Below are positions 51,452-60,447 of a stretch of 64,000 nt of DNA, piece by piece. A program made the position numbers and the translations under genes. How positions within the stretch are numbered: position 1 is the first letter of the stretch; each line of letters starts with the position of its first letter. Source of the stretch: Pseudoalteromonas atlantica (lineage in GTDB: Bacteria > Pseudomonadota > Gammaproteobacteria > Enterobacterales > Alteromonadaceae); assembly GCA_007988745.1 (NCBI GenBank), contig BJUT01000005.1, positions 1-64,000 of the forward strand. Reading direction: 5' to 3'. Under the pieces are notes generated by a model that did not search any database, was not told the DNA's origin, and saw only the letters and a list, made by a program, of their open reading frames with translations.

Positions 51452-53605
51452 TTAGCCTCTGCGCCATGCGTGGTATTTTTCAAGCATGTTAAGTACTTTT
51501 TCAGGTGCGTGAGCGCGTTTCCACTCTCCCGCCGCGTACTTGTTACCTTCAGCCCAAGTAGGGTAGCTGTGAATAGTGCCCAGTATTTTGTTAAGGCCTA
51601 ACCCGTGTTTCATTGCCAGTACAAACTCAGCAATTAAATCGCCAGCGTGCTCAGATACCACAGTAACACCGAGTATTTTGTCTTTGCCTTTTGGTGTAAT
51701 TACTTTAATAAAGCCTTTGGTGGCGCTGTCGGTAATGGCGCGGTCTAGCTCTTCAAATTCAAAGCGAGTGATTTCATAGTCAATGCCTTTATCAATAGCG
51801 TCTTGCTCGTTTAAGCCAACACGTGCTACTTCTGGGTCAATAAACGTAGTCCACGGAATAACACGGTAATCTACTTTAAACTTTTTAAGATTACCAAATA
51901 AGCCATTTACTGCAGCGTACCAGCCCTGATGAGCGGCTACGTGCGTAAACTGATACGGACCTACAATATCGCCAGCGGCAAAAATGTTAGGGTAAAGCGT
52001 TTCAAGGTATTCGTTAGTGACTACAGTGCGGTTAGTTTCTATGCCAAGTTCTTCAAGGCCGTAACCTTTAAGGCGAGCGCTTCGGCCCACAGCACATAGT
52101 AGCTCATCGTATTCAATATCGATTTCGGTATCATTATGTTTTACCACAATGAACTTTTTACCGTCGCGCGCTTCACAGCGCAGTGCCTGATGCGATGTTA
52201 AAATGTTTACGCCGCTCTCAATAAGCGCTTCGTGAGCAAAGGTAGACACCTCTAAGTCTTCTTTGATCATAATGCGTTCAGCCATTTCAATTTGCGTAAC
52301 ATTTGAGCCTAAGCGTGCAAAACTTTGTGCAAGTTCACACCCAATTGGGCCGCCGCCAAGTACAACAAGTTTTTTAGGGGCTTCATCAAGCTCAGCAAAT
52401 TTAGTCCATAATGTATCGCTTGTTACATAGCCTGTTTCTTCAATACCAGGAAGTGGCGGTACAAATGGGCGTGCGCCAGTGGCAATAACAATAGTACGGG
52501 CGGTTAATGTTTGTGTGCCGCCATCGTTAAGTTTAATTTCTACAGTCCACGGGTCTAATAATTTACCGTAGCCTTTTACAACATCTACACCAAGGTTTGT
52601 GTAGCGCTCAACGCTATCGTGCGGGGCGATGTCGGCAATTACTTGGTGTACACGTGCCATTACTTTTTTAAACGAAAACTGCGGTGCCATGTTTTCTAAG
52701 CCGTAGTGTTCACCGTGGCGAATTTGCTCGGCAATTTTAGCGCTTTTAATAACGGCTTTACTTGGCACACACCCGTAGTTTAAACAGTCGCCACCCATTT
52801 CGCCGGCTTCAATTAGGGTTACTTTGGCTTTAACTGCTGCTGCAATGTAGCTTGTTACTAAGCCGCCAGCACCTGCGCCAATAACAATCATGTTACGGTC
52901 AAACTTTTTAGGTTTAGTGTAGTTTTTGTATACGCGACGTTTTTTAAACACGTTTAAGATTCCTTTAGCAATAAAAGGGAACACACCCAATAAAGCGAAT
53001 GATAAAATAAGATCGAGCGATAAAATGCCTGATAAGCTTTCAATTTGCGCAAGTTGCGTACCGGCGTTTACAAATACAAATGTACCCGCCAGCATGCCTA
53101 TTTGGCTTACCCAGTAAAAGGTCCATGCTTTAATGGCGGTAACACCCATCAATAAGTTAATTAAAAAGAACGGAAATACGGGTACTAATCTAAGCGTAAA
53201 TAAGTAAAAGCCACCTTCTTTTTCAACGCCTGCGTCAATAGCGTCTAAGCGCTCAGGAAAACGTTGTTTAATTGTATCGCGCAGTAAGTAACGTGATACT
53301 AAAAAGGCAAGTGTAGCACCTACCGTAGAGGCAAAAGAGGCAACCAATAAGCCCTCAACTAAGCCAAATAATGCACCTGCAGCCAGTGTTAATATTGCCG
53401 CACCCGGTAAAGAGAGAGCCGTTACCACTACGTATAATAAAAAGAAGCCACCAAAAACCAATAATGGCGATTGCTCTTTATATTGGCTAAATTGGTCCAT
53501 CGAGCCTTTTAAGCCTTCAAGCGTAAGTAACTGGTGTAAATTAAAGTGAAAGAACAAGCCTATAGCCGCTGCTGCAATCAATACCAAAAATAGTTTTTTA
53601 ATCAT
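51452..53605 (-). CDS. TVP38/VTT membrane domain fused to a mercuric-reductase-like flavoprotein
   Basis: 717 residues. Residues 1-225 are a VTT (TVP38/TMEM64, SNARE-associated) membrane domain, with FFLLYVVVTALSLPGAAILT and VSQIGMLAGTFVFVNAGTQL. From about 235 follows a class I pyridine-nucleotide disulfide oxidoreductase: FAD motif MIVIGAGAGGLV, redox-active cysteine pair in GGDCLNYGCVPSKA, NAD(P) motif VVLGGGPIGCELAQ, FAD motif FAAGDIVGPYQFTHVA and C-terminal HSYPTWAEG catalytic His/Glu. No mercury-binding HMA domain or C-terminal CC pair is present, so it is not a mercuric reductase. E. coli has stand-alone VTT proteins YdjX and YdjZ beside the ynj genes; here the domain is fused to a reductase. 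Confidence 0.85.
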   Translation of the reverse strand: MIKKLFLVLIAAAAIGLFFHFNLHQLLTLEGLKGSMDQFSQYKEQSPLLVFGGFFLLYVVVTALSLPGAAILTLAAGALFGLVEGLLVASFASTVGATLAFLVSRYLLRDTIKQRFPERLDAIDAGVEKEGGFYLFTLRLVPVFPFFLINLLMGVTAIKAWTFYWVSQIGMLAGTFVFVNAGTQLAQIESLSGILSLDLILSFALLGVFPFIAKGILNVFKKRRVYKNYTKPKKFDRNMIVIGAGAGGLVTSYIAAAVKAKVTLIEAGEMGGDCLNYGCVPSKAVIKSAKIAEQIRHGEHYGLENMAPQFSFKKVMARVHQVIADIAPHDSVERYTNLGVDVVKGYGKLLDPWTVEIKLNDGGTQTLTARTIVIATGARPFVPPLPGIEETGYVTSDTLWTKFAELDEAPKKLVVLGGGPIGCELAQSFARLGSNVTQIEMAERIMIKEDLEVSTFAHEALIESGVNILTSHQALRCEARDGKKFIVVKHNDTEIDIEYDELLCAVGRSARLKGYGLEELGIETNRTVVTNEYLETLYPNIFAAGDIVGPYQFTHVAAHQGWYAAVNGLFGNLKKFKVDYRVIPWTTFIDPEVARVGLNEQDAIDKGIDYEITRFEFEELDRAITDSATKGFIKVITPKGKDKILGVTVVSEHAGDLIAEFVLAMKHGLGLNKILGTIHSYPTWAEGNKYAAGEWKRAHAPEKVLNMLEKYHAWRRG

Positions 53606-53621
53606 GTTCTCTCAACCGCTC

Positions 53622-55988
53622 TTAAAAATTATGGGTTAGTGTTAATTTTGCGTTTATTGGCAGTTCTGGAAATGCCAATGTTGCACCAAAGTAACCCCCT
53701 TCAAATACAGGGCGCCAGTTTTTTTGATTAGTGACATTGTTTACATCTAATCGCAACTTAGTCCTAGGCGTAAAAGCGTAGCTAGTATTAACGTTTAGCG
53801 TGTATTGATCACGAATTTTAACTGTTGCTAAAAAGTCTAATGGGTAACTCTTTGTATATAGACCTGAAAAACCCATTTGCCATTTCGAATTAATTGAATA
53901 ATTTCCGTTAAAACTGAACGACTGCTCAGGAATGCCCTGAACTTGGCGGTTTGAAGGTGCAAACGCGGTAAAACTTGGTGCGCCAACGCCGGTACCGGCA
54001 ATAATGTCTGGGCGTGAATTGTCAAATGCATCGATTACTTGAGCAGAATCTTGACTGCTTGCAGAATTGTCGTAACGAGCGTCTATGTAGCTGTAACCCG
54101 CACTTAGCCAATAAGGGTAGGCATCGTAAAATACTTGGCTTTCAAAACCTGTAGTACGAATACCTGTATTGCTGCCGTCGCGATTACGTAAACTACGGCG
54201 CTGGCTAAATACCGCGCCATCAGCGTACCAGTCTCTGTCGGTTGGGGCGTACTTTAAGCCAAACTCAACTAAGGTGTTTTCGGTAGCAAAATTTTGTGCG
54301 CTAATTGTGTTATCGCCGCCAAGCGATGTGCCGCCAGCCATACTGTTTGATGTGGCTTCGTTATAACTTGCTGCACCATAGGTGGTGTAATCACTATTTA
54401 ATTTGTAATTAAAGCTAACTTGGCCTGAATGAAGGGTTTCGTTAATGCTGTCGCTTGCGGCAACTTGACCTTGTGGTGCAATAGGGTCGTTTGCTTCTAC
54501 ATCGTAAAAGTCAACGCGGTAACCCACACTGGTATGAAGTTTATCGCCCCAATCAGAGTCTTGCTGAATAGCAAGCCCGGTTTGCCATGAGCGTGAGTCG
54601 GTGGTGTCTGATAAGTTAAAGTCACCGCTGCCATCGTTATCTAAATCGTATTGACCACCAGGCGATACAAATACACCTGGTCTTAGCTCTACTAAACGTG
54701 CTTTTTGTGCATCGGTTAAGGGAATGCGGCGGTTTGAAAGTGGGCCAGTTAAATCAATAGGTAAATCGGCCTCGGTAGTAAATTGGCTGTAGCCAAGTAC
54801 TTTGTTGTAGCGTACGTCAAAAGCAAAAATTGTTTGTTGGTCGCTATTCCAACGGTAAGTAAGCTCAGTACGGTTTTGTGCTGTATCGGCGCCGTCTATA
54901 ATTTCTACAAAACTGTTTTGGGCTATTTCTTCACGCTGTAAATGCTGAAAGTATGTAATGTTTTTAAGTGAGGCATTAGCACTTAGCTCGCGCTTATAAA
55001 TGCTGTGAATTAAATAAGTGGTTGCTTCGTTTTGGTTATCAGGGTCGGTAAGTACGGTGCTACGATCTATTTTTACTTGCCCAGTAGGCGAAACAATTGA
55101 ACCCGCTGCTGGTACGGTACTGCCATTGGCTTGCACGCCTTGGCCAGTAATATAAAGGCCATCATCAATTAAGGCTTGGGTAGGGCGGTTAATACCTGCG
55201 TTGTCGGTAAATTCAACTTGGTATAGCTCAAAGTTAATATCCCAACTGCTTTTATCATCCGGCAAAATTCTAAGCGCAGCAAATAAACTGTCGCTTTTAG
55301 TGCCTGAGTAATCGTAGTAGCTGCCTTCATCAAGGTGCTCGTAACTTACTCTAAGGCCCACTTTATCTTTTATAATGGGGGCAGTGTAATCTACTTGGGC
55401 ACTGTATTGATCCCATCGCCCCGCTGAGATCTTAACTTTACCTTTACTTTCATCTGTAGAAGCAGTCTTTGAGTGTAAATTTACAAAACCACCGTTACGT
55501 TGGCTTGAACCAAATAAAACCGGCGGTGCGCCTTTTACTACGTCTATTTGTTCTATAGAGTTGAACGATAACGGCACGCCAAAGCCATTATTACCTGCTT
55601 GGCGGCGTGTACCATCTTGAAAAAGCTCACCCAGTTGGCCACGAATAGTAGGTAAGCTGGGTGCACCAAAGCCACTTGCAGAGTATGTGTTTGGGCTTAC
55701 GGCTAGTACGTCTTGTAGGGTAGTAATATTTAGTTGCTCTATCAACTCGCTTGAAATAGGCGTTACTGAGCGTGCTATGTCTTGCAGTGCAAGGTTGTCG
55801 CCGAAGGGGCCGTTAATAGTGGCATCTTTTACAGAAAGCCCTTGAGATTTAATCGTTTGGCCTGCTACTTCAATACGTTCAATTGAGTCGGTATTAGCTG
55901 TAGATTGTGCCGCATGAGCATAAAAATTAGGTGTGAGTGAAGCGGCTATAAAAAGTGCCAAATATGAATGTTTCAAAAGGGTTCTCAT
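53622..55988 (-). CDS. TonB-dependent receptor, first gene of the ynj-like operon
   Basis: 788 residues. Signal peptide (LALFIAASLTPNFYAHA), plug domain with SIERIEVAGQTI as TonB box, VLAVSPNTYSASGFGAPS, TIRGQLGELFQDGTRRQ and IDVVKGAPPVLFGSSQRNGG, then a barrel ending AKLTLTHNF. The plug resembles siderophore-type receptors more than the polysaccharide type at 39243. It is the first gene of an eight-gene minus-strand run in which gaps are 27 bases or less. Its product would bring the substrate of the YnjBCD-like importer across the outer membrane. No Fur box was found in the 335-base upstream gap, arguing against simple iron control. Confidence 0.82.
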   Translation of the reverse strand: MRTLLKHSYLALFIAASLTPNFYAHAAQSTANTDSIERIEVAGQTIKSQGLSVKDATINGPFGDNLALQDIARSVTPISSELIEQLNITTLQDVLAVSPNTYSASGFGAPSLPTIRGQLGELFQDGTRRQAGNNGFGVPLSFNSIEQIDVVKGAPPVLFGSSQRNGGFVNLHSKTASTDESKGKVKISAGRWDQYSAQVDYTAPIIKDKVGLRVSYEHLDEGSYYDYSGTKSDSLFAALRILPDDKSSWDINFELYQVEFTDNAGINRPTQALIDDGLYITGQGVQANGSTVPAAGSIVSPTGQVKIDRSTVLTDPDNQNEATTYLIHSIYKRELSANASLKNITYFQHLQREEIAQNSFVEIIDGADTAQNRTELTYRWNSDQQTIFAFDVRYNKVLGYSQFTTEADLPIDLTGPLSNRRIPLTDAQKARLVELRPGVFVSPGGQYDLDNDGSGDFNLSDTTDSRSWQTGLAIQQDSDWGDKLHTSVGYRVDFYDVEANDPIAPQGQVAASDSINETLHSGQVSFNYKLNSDYTTYGAASYNEATSNSMAGGTSLGGDNTISAQNFATENTLVEFGLKYAPTDRDWYADGAVFSQRRSLRNRDGSNTGIRTTGFESQVFYDAYPYWLSAGYSYIDARYDNSASSQDSAQVIDAFDNSRPDIIAGTGVGAPSFTAFAPSNRQVQGIPEQSFSFNGNYSINSKWQMGFSGLYTKSYPLDFLATVKIRDQYTLNVNTSYAFTPRTKLRLDVNNVTNQKNWRPVFEGGYFGATLAFPELPINAKLTLTHNF

Positions 55989-56323
55989 TTTGGTTAGTGT
56001 GAATGTGGCAATAAAGACCTGCAGCTTTGTGAATAACTTTCAGTAAATATTAATTCTTTTTGTTTTTTAGAATGAAACGTTAAAAGTTTAGCACATTGCT
56101 CAAAAGCGTTATTCAGTTTTAGCCACTATGTTTTTGTTTTACAAATACTGTAGTTAGTTATTGCCATAATAGGTCTTAATTTATAAATAGCGGTTTTATA
56201 CGCAAACAAACCAAAAGCAGGGCACCGAATTTATTAAAAAATTATACATTAAGATGAAATAAAATATGTGTTGAGCGGTCTTGCTAGTTTCAACATTAAA
56301 TTATTTAGTTTTAAGGAAATTTT
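55989..56323. other. Divergent control region, TonB receptor / DoxX-like gene
   Basis: 335 AT-rich bases that must contain two promoters. I looked for Fur, LacI-type and TetR-type palindromes and found none convincing. There is no ORF with a ribosome site. Confidence 0.4.
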
Positions 56324-56737
56324 ATGACTGGTACAACAGGTACTGACTTTCAAAATCGTTTGCAGTGGTCGCTTTTTTCGCTACGCCTAGGCGTGTTTAT
56401 TGTAATGATTATGTGGACGTTTGATAAGTTTGTTAACCCTGGGCATAGCGCACGAATTTTTGAGCATTTTTATGGTATTGGCGGCTCTACAGATGTGGTT
56501 GCTTATGTACTGGGGGCGTTACAGCTTATTTTAGTGTTGGCTTTTTTAGCGGGTATTAAAAAGCGCCTTACTTATGGCGTTATATTTGTAATGCACGGCC
56601 TTTCTACGCTTTCATCTTATAATCAGTATATTGATGGCTTTAATAACTTATTGTTTTTTACAGCGTGGCCAATGTGGGCAGCGTGTTTTGCACTGTATGT
56701 GTTACGCGAGCAAGACGTTAAATTTACCATTAAGTAG
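56324..56737 (+). CDS. DoxX-like four-TM membrane protein
   Basis: 137 residues with four hydrophobic segments (about 15-35, 57-80, 84-105 and 112-130) and a DoxX-type N terminus, RLQWSLFSLRLGVFIVMIMWTFDKFVNP, with the helix-2 region YVLGALQLILVLAFLAGI. DoxX-like proteins are small inner-membrane proteins with roles in redox or sulfur metabolism that are rarely defined. AAGGAAA precedes the ATG. It is monocistronic and converges with the hemerythrin gene. Confidence 0.65.
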   Translation: MTGTTGTDFQNRLQWSLFSLRLGVFIVMIMWTFDKFVNPGHSARIFEHFYGIGGSTDVVAYVLGALQLILVLAFLAGIKKRLTYGVIFVMHGLSTLSSYNQYIDGFNNLLFFTAWPMWAACFALYVLREQDVKFTIK

Positions 56738-56751
56738 CGCAGCAAAAAAAA

Positions 56752-56779
56752 TGGTTATAAGCCATACGGCTTATAACCA
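56752..56779 (-). terminator. Terminator of the hemerythrin gene
   Basis: Perfect 12-bp stem (56752-56763 with 56768-56779) and four-base loop, followed on the minus strand by an eight-T run. Confidence 0.8.
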
Positions 56780-56822
56780 ATAAGTACACAAGGGAGTGTA
56801 TGGAAGTCGGTTTAATTAATAA

Positions 56823-57248
56823 CTAATGCATGGCATCGTTATACTGTTTAGCTAGGCTTTCTTTTTGTCCTTCGGTTAGGGCTTTACCCGCTAATTGAAA
56901 TACTTCATGTTCTTCTTCACTTAAATGATGATGCACTAAATGGTGCAATTTTTTAGCAGCAACTAACCATGCCGATGAGCTCATTTCGGTGTCTTCAAGT
57001 TGTTCAATTAATTCGTCAATTTCATGGTGCTCAGCAACGCTGTGGCGTGCTTTTTCGTGCGTTAGATCGTCAAACATAAGTGGGTTATAAAAATAACGCT
57101 CTTCAAATTTTGCGTGATCTTCTAATTCGGTTTTTAGCTCGCCCATTAGCTTGTGGCGCTGCTGCGTATCGCCGTGCGTTTGAATAAGGGCATCTACTAA
57201 CTCGCGTTGTTTATCGTGGTCGTGACGTAGCGCTTCAAAAATATTCAT
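56823..57248 (-). CDS. Hemerythrin HHE-domain protein
   Basis: 141 residues, a single four-helix HHE domain. Iron-ligand residues are visible: H9-D10-H11 in ALRHDHDKQR, H in LEDHAKFEERYFY with E residues, H in SVAEHHEIDEL, and HHLVHHHLSEEEHEVF. It binds a di-iron site and may sense or carry oxygen or nitric oxide, or serve in iron and stress management. There is no signal peptide. AAGGAAAG lies before the ATG. It is monocistronic. Confidence 0.85.
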   Translation of the reverse strand: MNIFEALRHDHDKQRELVDALIQTHGDTQQRHKLMGELKTELEDHAKFEERYFYNPLMFDDLTHEKARHSVAEHHEIDELIEQLEDTEMSSSAWLVAAKKLHHLVHHHLSEEEHEVFQLAGKALTEGQKESLAKQYNDAMH

Positions 57249-57564
57249 AACTCTTTCCTTGCTGTAATTGCTTTATAAACTTTTAAAAGCAAGCGCAGTG
57301 CCAAATCTTAATATGTTGATATAATTGACTTTAATGTACTTTTGGCTGGTTTGGATGGAGTTGCTCTGTAACTTTTACACATAAACAGCTGCAATTTTTT
57401 CAGATTAAAAGAGGTGATTGCTTTTGACGCTACATAAGCTTACATATTTTTACTGGTTGGGTATTTTATTGAGATGGTAAAGTAGCGCATTATTTAGGTA
57501 CAAGTTGTACATACTTGCCTTACCTATATTTTTATAAAACTTTAGATATTAGGATAGTTTAAGG
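57249..57564. other. Intergenic region without a gene
   Basis: 316 bases, AT-rich. It must hold the promoters of the hemerythrin gene and the small lipoprotein gene. No other feature was seen. Confidence 0.35.
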
Positions 57565-57732
57565 ATGAACTTAAAAAGCCCCACTACAGCATTATTACTG
57601 TGCGCGTTATTAAGTGCATGTAGTACAGCCGTGCATTCTGAACGACGTGTATGCATACAAGAGGCAGAAATGACTGAGCTAAATGGCGCTAAAACAAGCT
57701 CAGAGGTTTACAATGAATGTGTAAGCGCTTAA
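57565..57732 (+). CDS. Small lipoprotein (55 residues)
   Basis: MNLKSPTTALLLCALLSACS followed by 35 mostly polar residues ending NECVSA. The lipobox LSAC predicts cleavage and lipidation at Cys19. AAGG lies directly before the ATG. The mature peptide has two more cysteines (VCIQEAE and NECVSA), which could form a disulfide. The next gene also encodes a small cysteine-containing lipoprotein with a similar mature start (Q-C-M-E-Q-A-D against R-V-C-I-Q-E-A-E), so the two may be distant paralogues. Function unknown. Confidence 0.6.
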   Translation: MNLKSPTTALLLCALLSACSTAVHSERRVCIQEAEMTELNGAKTSSEVYNECVSA

Positions 57733-57872
57733 ATAAAAAAGGATGCTAAAGGCGACACTTTTTTTGATGAAGTTGGTGTGTTTTTATTGATCTACTTGTT
57801 TTAATAGCCGACTAAGTAAGCAAACTTACAGCTATAATTTAAAGCACAAGGGTGCGTAAAATAGGATTGAAT

Positions 57873-58130
57873 ATGAAAGCGTTTTTAATTGTATTTTCAT
57901 TGTGTATATTTTTAACTGGCTGTGTGGCAAAGCCTTATGCGGGCTCTGCACAATGTATGGAGCAAGCTGATATAGCTTATGAAACCAATATACATAAAAA
58001 TGAGCCGCTAGATAAAGAATGTAAAGCTACAAAAGTAAATACGCCTAATAAAGAGTTTGAGGATCATAGTTTTGTTGATAGAAGTCTTTTACAGCTAATA
58101 GTTAGTTTTTTAAACGGTATATTTAGATAA
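57873..58130 (+). CDS. Small lipoprotein (85 residues)
   Basis: Start at the ATG at 57873 (MKAFLIVFSLCIFLTGCVAK), with AGGATT upstream; the open frame begins seven codons earlier without a ribosome site. The lipobox LTGC lipidates Cys17. The mature part has Q-C-M-E-Q-A-D and K-E-C-K-A-T, a cysteine spacing like that of the preceding lipoprotein, and a C-terminal hydrophobic stretch LLQLIVSFLNGIF. No family is recognised. Confidence 0.6.
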   Translation: MKAFLIVFSLCIFLTGCVAKPYAGSAQCMEQADIAYETNIHKNEPLDKECKATKVNTPNKEFEDHSFVDRSLLQLIVSFLNGIFR

Positions 58131-58156
58131 TTAAAATACAATTAAATAAGGTATGT

Positions 58157-58375
58157 ATGCAGGAAGAACTAAAAGCAAAAATTATAGCTGTATGCGATAA
58201 AAAAATAGCAGCCAAAGGCGAAAACGTAGGCCTTTCTTTTTACGCTTTTTTTGCAAATAAAAACGACAATCCTGAGCTGCTGTTGCAAGCCGCTACGTGG
58301 TGGATACACACCCATAAGTTAGATCACTTTGAAAAAGCGATAAAAATAAAAAAAATGATTATTGAAGGTGACTAA
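58157..58375 (+). CDS. Small cytoplasmic protein (72 residues), possibly DUF6500
   Basis: MQEELKAKIIAVCDKKIAAK then a compact helical region NVGLSFYAFFANKND and LLLQAATWWIHTHKLDHFEKA. I recall a small family of this pattern under DUF6500, not verified. It starts 26 bases after the lipoprotein stop and probably belongs to the same transcript. It converges with the GGDEF gene (10-base gap). Function unknown. Confidence 0.55.
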   Translation: MQEELKAKIIAVCDKKIAAKGENVGLSFYAFFANKNDNPELLLQAATWWIHTHKLDHFEKAIKIKKMIIEGD

Positions 58376-58385
58376 TAACGTATAT

Positions 58386-60293
58386 TTACGCGATTGCTAT
58401 TTGGTTTCTGCCATTTTCTTTTGCTTTATAGAGTTGTTGGTCTGCACGTTTAATTAGCTCGCTAAGTGAGTCGCTTTTAGCATCACTTATTGCCACGCCA
58501 GCACTAAAGGTAACGTGTGTTTTACTTGGCAATGCCTCAATATGACTACAGTACTGCGCTAACTTATTTTCAAGACTTTCAAAAAAGTTGTTTATTTTAT
58601 CGCGATTTTGCGTTTTTAAAACAAATAGCCACTCTTCGCCGCCATAGCGCCCAAACTTATCGTTAGTACTTAGTGTGTCTTTTGCTGCTTGAGCAAATTT
58701 TATAAGTACTAAATCTCCTATATCGTGGCCAAATTTGTCGTTAATAGCTTTAAAGTAATCTAAATCGACGATGGCTATTGCTAGGCTCTGCTGGGATAAA
58801 CACTCATTTGCTTTTTGCAAAATGCCACGCCGATTTAAGCTGTTAGTTAGGTAGTCGGTTAATGCTATAGCATGGTATTTTTTACGTTGGCGCATTTGGC
58901 GGTAAAATAAAAATAGCGACACGATGACTAAAATAAAGGCAATTGATGCACTTAAGCGCCAAATTATTTTTTGCTGGTGTTCTTCTGATGCCTGCAGTTT
59001 GTTTATGTCTTTTTCGTATTCTAGCTGTAAAATTTTGTCTTCTTTTTCTTTTACTTCAAATTTAACTTGCAAGGTTTTTATATTGGTTTCGCTGGTGGCT
59101 TCGTAGTGTTTTATTGTATAAGCAAGCTCATCTTCAATTGCTTTAAATGCATCTTCGGTGAAGTTAAGCTGGCGCTTTAATTTATAGCGTTTGCTTAAAA
59201 AATCAGCCTTATAAATGCTGCGGCTAAATTTATCTAGGTTTAAAAATACTTCGTCGTTTACTTGGTTGGCTTTATTTAATAAATTTTGCTTTGTGTAGAT
59301 GTCTGATAATAAAATCATTGATGCTAAATGCATGTCATTAATGCCGGCTGAGCTTGCAAGTGCAATGTTTTTGTTTACAAGCATTAAAGCCGTGTCGTAA
59401 TTACCCTGCAGGTATTGAATATTTGCAATAGAATATTGAGCGAAGGCTAAACCTTTTTTCATTTTGACTTTGCTAAAATAAGCCAGCGCTTTATTTAAGT
59501 ATACAAGCGCGTTTTTAGGCTGACCGACCTCAAGTAATACGTTTCCTAAACTCCAATAAGCTTTTGCCGTAAATAGGCCGTCGCTTGTTTGCTCGTAAGC
59601 ATCTACCGCTTTTTGGGCATAATAAATGGCTTTTTCTTTATCATCTTTGTAGAGGTAGTTGTAAGCGTCGGCAATTTTTCTAAAAAAGTAGCCCTGCGAG
59701 GCTATGTCTTCTTCTTTTATAGCAAGTTCTAAGCCTGTTAACGCCGCACTTAGCGTTTTTTTAAGTTCGTCGGTTTCGGTGTAGTAATAGGCTATAGCCC
59801 GAAAAACAATGATTTGTTCGTTAGGAGAGAGCTGTTTTAGCTGCGTTTGCAGTTGATTAGCAAGCGATTGCGCATTACTTAGCTCTTTGTTAATTGCGAA
59901 AAGCTTAAGCTGAGCCTCTAAAAATAGTAGGTGACTGTTTTTATATGTTACAAGCTCAGTACTCTTTAAATACATTAGCAAATGGGTACTTAGCGCGGTG
60001 TATTGTTCTTGTCGAAAAAGTAGTTCTGAATATAAGGCAGCCGCTTCAAGGTGCAACTGTTTATGCTTTGTATGTTTAGTGACATTATAAGCGTGGGTTA
60101 GTTGTTCTTGGTGTAAAAGGTAATCTAGCTTGTTGGCTTTAATATCACTAAGCAGGCTTTGGATTGATTTTATATCAGATGAAGTTAGTGAAGAGCTATT
60201 GGCAAATGTAGCACTACTTGTTAGTAAAAATAACAGGAGCACAAAAAAGCGAAACCACACTATATTGATTTTTATTATTATATTGTTCGTCAT
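58386..60293 (-). CDS. TPR-sensor diguanylate cyclase (GGDEF)
   Basis: 635 residues. A signal-anchor/leader (FRFFVLLLFLLTSSATFA) leads to a periplasmic tetratricopeptide-rich region (about 40-400; clear units around AKAYWSLGNVLLEVGQPKNA, FAQYSIANIQYLQGNYDTA), then a coiled segment, a transmembrane helix (IIWRLSASIAFILVIVSLFLF, about 437-457) and a cytoplasmic GGDEF domain. The active-site motif is GGEEW in RYGGEEWLFVL, with D-F-K-x-I-N-D-x-F-G-H-D-I-G upstream, so cyclic di-GMP synthesis is likely. The final position is W rather than F. No EAL domain and no clear RxxD inhibitory site were seen. Confidence 0.85.
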   Translation of the reverse strand: MTNNIIIKINIVWFRFFVLLLFLLTSSATFANSSSLTSSDIKSIQSLLSDIKANKLDYLLHQEQLTHAYNVTKHTKHKQLHLEAAALYSELLFRQEQYTALSTHLLMYLKSTELVTYKNSHLLFLEAQLKLFAINKELSNAQSLANQLQTQLKQLSPNEQIIVFRAIAYYYTETDELKKTLSAALTGLELAIKEEDIASQGYFFRKIADAYNYLYKDDKEKAIYYAQKAVDAYEQTSDGLFTAKAYWSLGNVLLEVGQPKNALVYLNKALAYFSKVKMKKGLAFAQYSIANIQYLQGNYDTALMLVNKNIALASSAGINDMHLASMILLSDIYTKQNLLNKANQVNDEVFLNLDKFSRSIYKADFLSKRYKLKRQLNFTEDAFKAIEDELAYTIKHYEATSETNIKTLQVKFEVKEKEDKILQLEYEKDINKLQASEEHQQKIIWRLSASIAFILVIVSLFLFYRQMRQRKKYHAIALTDYLTNSLNRRGILQKANECLSQQSLAIAIVDLDYFKAINDKFGHDIGDLVLIKFAQAAKDTLSTNDKFGRYGGEEWLFVLKTQNRDKINNFFESLENKLAQYCSHIEALPSKTHVTFSAGVAISDAKSDSLSELIKRADQQLYKAKENGRNQIAIA

Positions 60294-60447
60294 TTATTTT
60301 TTTACTGAATCAACACCCAAAACGATATAACTAACTATAGCATTGCTTGTAAATAACAAGTTAATACTTTATTGGGAATACACCACCACATCCTTTTGAA
60401 AGTTCAATTTCTAGTAAATAAGTACGAAAAGCATTATTAAAATAATG

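Noticed and set aside
51452-53605. Mercuric reductase (merA) and a mercury-resistance operon
   Set aside because: No HMA domain, no C-terminal vicinal cysteines, no merR/merT/merP neighbours. The N-terminal VTT domain marks a different family.
55989-56323. Fur box before the siderophore-type TonB receptor
   Set aside because: No 19-bp match to the GATAATGATAATCATTATC pattern was found in the gap on either strand.
57717-57732. TGTAAGCGCTTA resembling the laminarin operator
   Set aside because: It is the last codons and stop of the small lipoprotein gene, lacks the final symmetric bases and has no glucan gene nearby.
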